Assembly (NCBI GenBank): GCA_025370845.1
Contig: JAMXFF010000048.1
Span: forward strand, 1-54,366
Source: Laspinema palackyanum D2a
GTDB lineage: Bacteria > Cyanobacteriota > Cyanobacteriia > Cyanobacteriales > Laspinemataceae
DNA: 54,366 nt
Direction of reading: 5' to 3'
This document shows, piece after piece, positions 52,021-54,366 of this stretch (positions are counted from its first letter, which is position 1; the number at the start of each line of letters is the position of its first letter). The notes below the pieces were generated by a model. It worked only from the letters and a program-made list of their open reading frames with translations. It did not search any database and was not told the origin of the DNA. Made by a program: the position numbers and the translations under genes.

Positions 52021-53067
52021 TTAGGGGGCTAAAATGGCATCCAGCAATTTCGCGGGCCCGAACCGGACAGGATCCGTGCAGGGGAGTCCGGTTTCCGCTT
52101 CAATTTGCTGAATCGCCTCTCGGGAATGCGTCTCATCCAAATCCCGAGAATTGAGGGCGACGGCTACCACTCGGGAGGGAGTCAAAGCCCCCGCAGCACT
52201 CGCCACCGCTTCATATAAGGCGATCGCCTCCGGCAAGGCGGGAATCGGCACATGGGGATGGTTTCTAATATGTGTTTGTCCCCCCCGATGCACCAGAACC
52301 AAGTGAGTCGGCTGACTGCCTCGCAATAGGGGTAAAGTTGCCGTAGAACCGGGATGAAACAAAGACCCCTGTCCCTCCACCAAAATCAAGTCACAATCCG
52401 TTGCACATTGCATCACCGCTTGTTCCACCGCCCCAGCGGCAAAGTCTACGCGCACCGCATCCAAAGCCACCCCTGAACCGGCAATCATCAACCCCGCTTG
52501 ACCCGTTGCCACAAATTGCGACTGCAACCCGCGCTGTTTAGCCAGACGATGAATTTCCAAACAAGTAGACATTTTCCCGATCGCCATATCCGTCCCCACC
52601 GTCAACACCCGGGGACAAGCCAATTGTCGCGCCTGAGCACTGCCAATTTTCAGTCCCTTGGGTTCTTGTCGGACATCCCAAATCCACTGTCCTTCCCGCA
52701 ACGGAAACGACAGTTCTGGATGATGATTTAACGGGGTATGCAACCCATTCACAATGGATAATCCCGCCGAAACAGCCCGACGGAGTTCAGCAAACCACTC
52801 CGGAGGTAACGCACCCCCAGGCGGCGCGATCCCGATCGCCAGCACATCCGGGTTCATCCCTAGGGCCTCCTCTACTGAGGCAACAATGGGCACATCCCGG
52901 GCAATTCCCGTGAGTTCGGGTAGCGACTGTCCCGCCGATTCACTATCGATGACGGCGACAATATTCCCTTCGCTGTATCTCAACAAGGTTAACCCGGTTT
53001 TGCCAATCGAGCCCAGAATGCCTTGATGTTGCAGAATGGCAACGCGATGATTAGCTGTTATACGCAC
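52021..53067 (-). CDS. DUF1611 protein, DgcN-like
   Basis: The 348-residue protein has an N-terminal Rossmann-like half (1-145) and a C-terminal P-loop half with GTDMAIGK (158-165), VATGQAGLMIAG and LVEGQGSLFHPG, the layout of the DUF1611 family. DgcN, a D-glutamate N-acetyltransferase, belongs to that family and is encoded beside DgcA, an enolase-superfamily racemase. Here the upstream gene is an enolase-superfamily epimerase whose frame overlaps this one by 17 bases. The start is GTG at 53067, preferred because of that coupling. The substrate is inferred, not proven. Confidence 0.88.
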   Translation of the reverse strand: MRITANHRVAILQHQGILGSIGKTGLTLLRYSEGNIVAVIDSESAGQSLPELTGIARDVPIVASVEEALGMNPDVLAIGIAPPGGALPPEWFAELRRAVSAGLSIVNGLHTPLNHHPELSFPLREGQWIWDVRQEPKGLKIGSAQARQLACPRVLTVGTDMAIGKMSTCLEIHRLAKQRGLQSQFVATGQAGLMIAGSGVALDAVRVDFAAGAVEQAVMQCATDCDLILVEGQGSLFHPGSTATLPLLRGSQPTHLVLVHRGGQTHIRNHPHVPIPALPEAIALYEAVASAAGALTPSRVVAVALNSRDLDETHSREAIQQIEAETGLPCTDPVRFGPAKLLDAILAP

Positions 53068-54154
53068 GACGTTGTACTCCTAAACCCGGTAGATCATTGG
53101 GCAGCAAACGTCCTTCCTGGACGATCGCCCCCGTAAACGGATCGTCAATTAAATTCAGATGACTATCCAAATCCAGATAATCCGCTAACGGTGAGAGGTG
53201 AGACAGGGCGGTATTCGCCACCACACTATCGGAATAACACCCAAACATCACCTGCAATCCGCAGGCATGGGCGGTGTGAATCATCCGCATGGCTTCTGTT
53301 AATCCCCCACATTTCATTAGTTTAATATTAATTCCATGAACGCGATCGGCTAAGGGGATAATATCAGCCCGGGTAAAGCAGCTTTCATCCACGAAAATCG
53401 GTAACGGAGATTCCCGATAAAGCTGGCGTAATTCCTCTTGTGCTGCCACCGGGAGGGGTTGTTCTAAATATTTGACCCCCCGAGAGCTCAACCAGTGACT
53501 CATGGCAATGGCATCCTCTAGGGTCCATCCGCCATTGGCATCAATGCTAAAAGCCGAACCCGGTGGGGCTTCCTCTTGGACTGCCAAGAACATGGCGCGA
53601 TCGGCAGCAATGCCAGCAGGACTGCCCAATTTCACCTTAATCGCACAACCTTGGGTTGCGGGCACTGCCTCAGTTTCAAGACGGCCTGAGTCTAAATTAA
53701 ACCAATGTCGGACCCGGATTTTGGCCGACTCTGGACTACTAATGCCAATAGTGAGGGAGGTAGGGACAATCCGACTGCGATCGAGTCCCCACAATTGCCA
53801 TAACGGAAGTCCAACTTTTTTCCCTAACCAATCCTGTAAAGCCGTATCTAACCCCGCTTGCGCCGCCGAAGGGAATTTACCCTCAGTTGTGAGAGTCATT
53901 AAAAATGCTTCTATTTCCTGGCGATCGAAAGGACTAAACCCCTCCAATTGCGGTGCAACATTCTGTAAAGCCGCCACAATTTCCGAAGTCGTTTGAGGCG
54001 TACCCCCAGCAGAAAACGGTGAAGCTTCCCCCCATCCGGTTATCCCTTCCGCTTCCACTTTAACTAAAACATTCGTACTTTCAGCCGTCGTTCCCCGACT
54101 AATTGTCAGAGCAAATCGTTTATGAACAGTAAAAGTTTCAATCTCAATTTTCAT
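53051..54154 (-). CDS. Enolase-superfamily dipeptide epimerase/racemase, DgcA-like
   Basis: The 367-residue enzyme has the muconate-lactonising subgroup features: a capping domain (1-125), the KxK motif with Lys173 and Lys175 (AIKVKLG), metal ligands Asp205 (SIDANGGW), Glu231 (EQPLP) and Asp256 (VDES), and the second catalytic lysine near 278 (NIKLMKCGG). These residues suit a two-base 1,1-proton-transfer epimerase such as L-Ala-D/L-Glu epimerase or the DgcA racemase. An extra segment at about 150-169 before the KxK strand is unusual. It overlaps the DUF1611 gene and is the first of the pair. Its promoter must lie within or beyond the repeat array upstream. Confidence 0.9.
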   Translation of the reverse strand: MKIEIETFTVHKRFALTISRGTTAESTNVLVKVEAEGITGWGEASPFSAGGTPQTTSEIVAALQNVAPQLEGFSPFDRQEIEAFLMTLTTEGKFPSAAQAGLDTALQDWLGKKVGLPLWQLWGLDRSRIVPTSLTIGISSPESAKIRVRHWFNLDSGRLETEAVPATQGCAIKVKLGSPAGIAADRAMFLAVQEEAPPGSAFSIDANGGWTLEDAIAMSHWLSSRGVKYLEQPLPVAAQEELRQLYRESPLPIFVDESCFTRADIIPLADRVHGINIKLMKCGGLTEAMRMIHTAHACGLQVMFGCYSDSVVANTALSHLSPLADYLDLDSHLNLIDDPFTGAIVQEGRLLPNDLPGLGVQRRAYNS

Positions 54155-54160
54155 AAGTCC

Positions 54161-54366
54161 GTAGTAACGCCTTCAGGCGTTCTCTTTCTTCAGTTCGTAG
54201 TAACGACTTCAGTCGTTCTCTTTCTTCAGTTCGTAGTAACGACTTCAGTCGTTCTCTTCTCCATGTTCGTAGTAACGACTTCAGTCGTTTCTTTCTTCAG
54301 TTCGTAGTAACGACTTCAGTCGTTCTCTTCTCCATGTTCGTAGTAACGACTTCAGTCGTTTCTTTC
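54161..54366 (+). repeat. CTTCAG hairpin repeat array, right end
   Basis: Six units start at 54161, 54197, 54233, 54269, 54304 and 54340, a 35-36-bp period. Five carry AACGACTTCAGTCGTT; the first carries AACGCCTTCAGGCGTT, with both arms changed so that pairing is kept. Linkers are TCTCTTTCTTCAGTTC-like or TCTCTTCTCCATGTTC-like. The array runs off the right edge. Confidence 0.9.

Noticed and set aside
54122-54307. Repetitive protein with FVVTTSVV units
   Set aside because: It is the translation of the hairpin repeat; the same peptide appears in unrelated frames at 13053 and 18727 wherever the repeat occurs.
54161-54366. CRISPR array
   Set aside because: The 35-36-bp period looks similar, but the linkers are themselves repeated, the repeat is a short palindrome, the unit occurs singly elsewhere and no cas gene is present.

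Overview
The window reads as the chromosome of a filamentous, Oscillatoria/Laspinema-like cyanobacterium. The basis is the very high density of the HIP1 octamer GCGATCGC in genes and spacers, several protein families known almost only from cyanobacteria (DUF1815, DUF2839, a DUF6679-like protein), pentapeptide-repeat proteins, very large hybrid Ser/Thr-histidine kinases, and many short palindromic repeats. No rRNA, tRNA, phage, plasmid gene, CRISPR array or intact insertion sequence could be supported. Both ends lie inside the same short-repeat family in opposite orientation, so the window may be a whole contig bounded by repeats.

Layout. 0.2-5.1 kb: four minus-strand genes (lipoprotein, DUF1517-like protein, two paralogous pentapeptide-repeat proteins). 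5.7-15.0 kb: tyrA, three small cyanobacterial conserved genes, a beta-CASP metallo-beta-lactamase-fold protein, an epoxide-hydrolase-like enzyme, a creatininase-family protein and a small exported protein, separated by repeat-rich spacers. 15.2-21 kb: a GAF histidine kinase, a GNAT acetyltransferase, a Uma2-family protein and an alpha/beta hydrolase lacking the usual nucleophile. 21.5-24.8 kb: feoA-feoB-feoC ferrous iron uptake. 25.4-29.0 kb: an HMA2-type protein, a P1B-like ATPase without the CPC motif and a DUF5132-like membrane protein, probably one operon. 29.2-46.1 kb: an esterase-like gene, then a signalling block on the minus strand (GAF histidine kinase, two 2.1-thousand-residue multidomain kinases, a single-domain response regulator). 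46.7-48.4 kb: ECF sigma factor, membrane anti-sigma candidate and a Spy/CpxP/CnrX-like periplasmic protein. 49-51.2 kb: small proteins in repeat-rich DNA. 52.0-54.2 kb: a DUF1611 protein and an enolase-superfamily epimerase with overlapping reading frames, resembling the DgcN/DgcA pair.

How the genes may work together. The metal theme is strongest: feoABC would import Fe(II), and the adjacent HMA2/ATPase/DUF5132 genes would move or store a metal; I raise the possibility of a ferrosome-like iron compartment as an inference only. The sigma/anti-sigma/Spy-like operon looks like an envelope or metal stress sensor. The four-gene signalling block could form one phosphorelay. The spacers carry several families of structured palindromic DNA, including one element that fills a stop-to-start interval exactly and another with a clean 5-bp target duplication.
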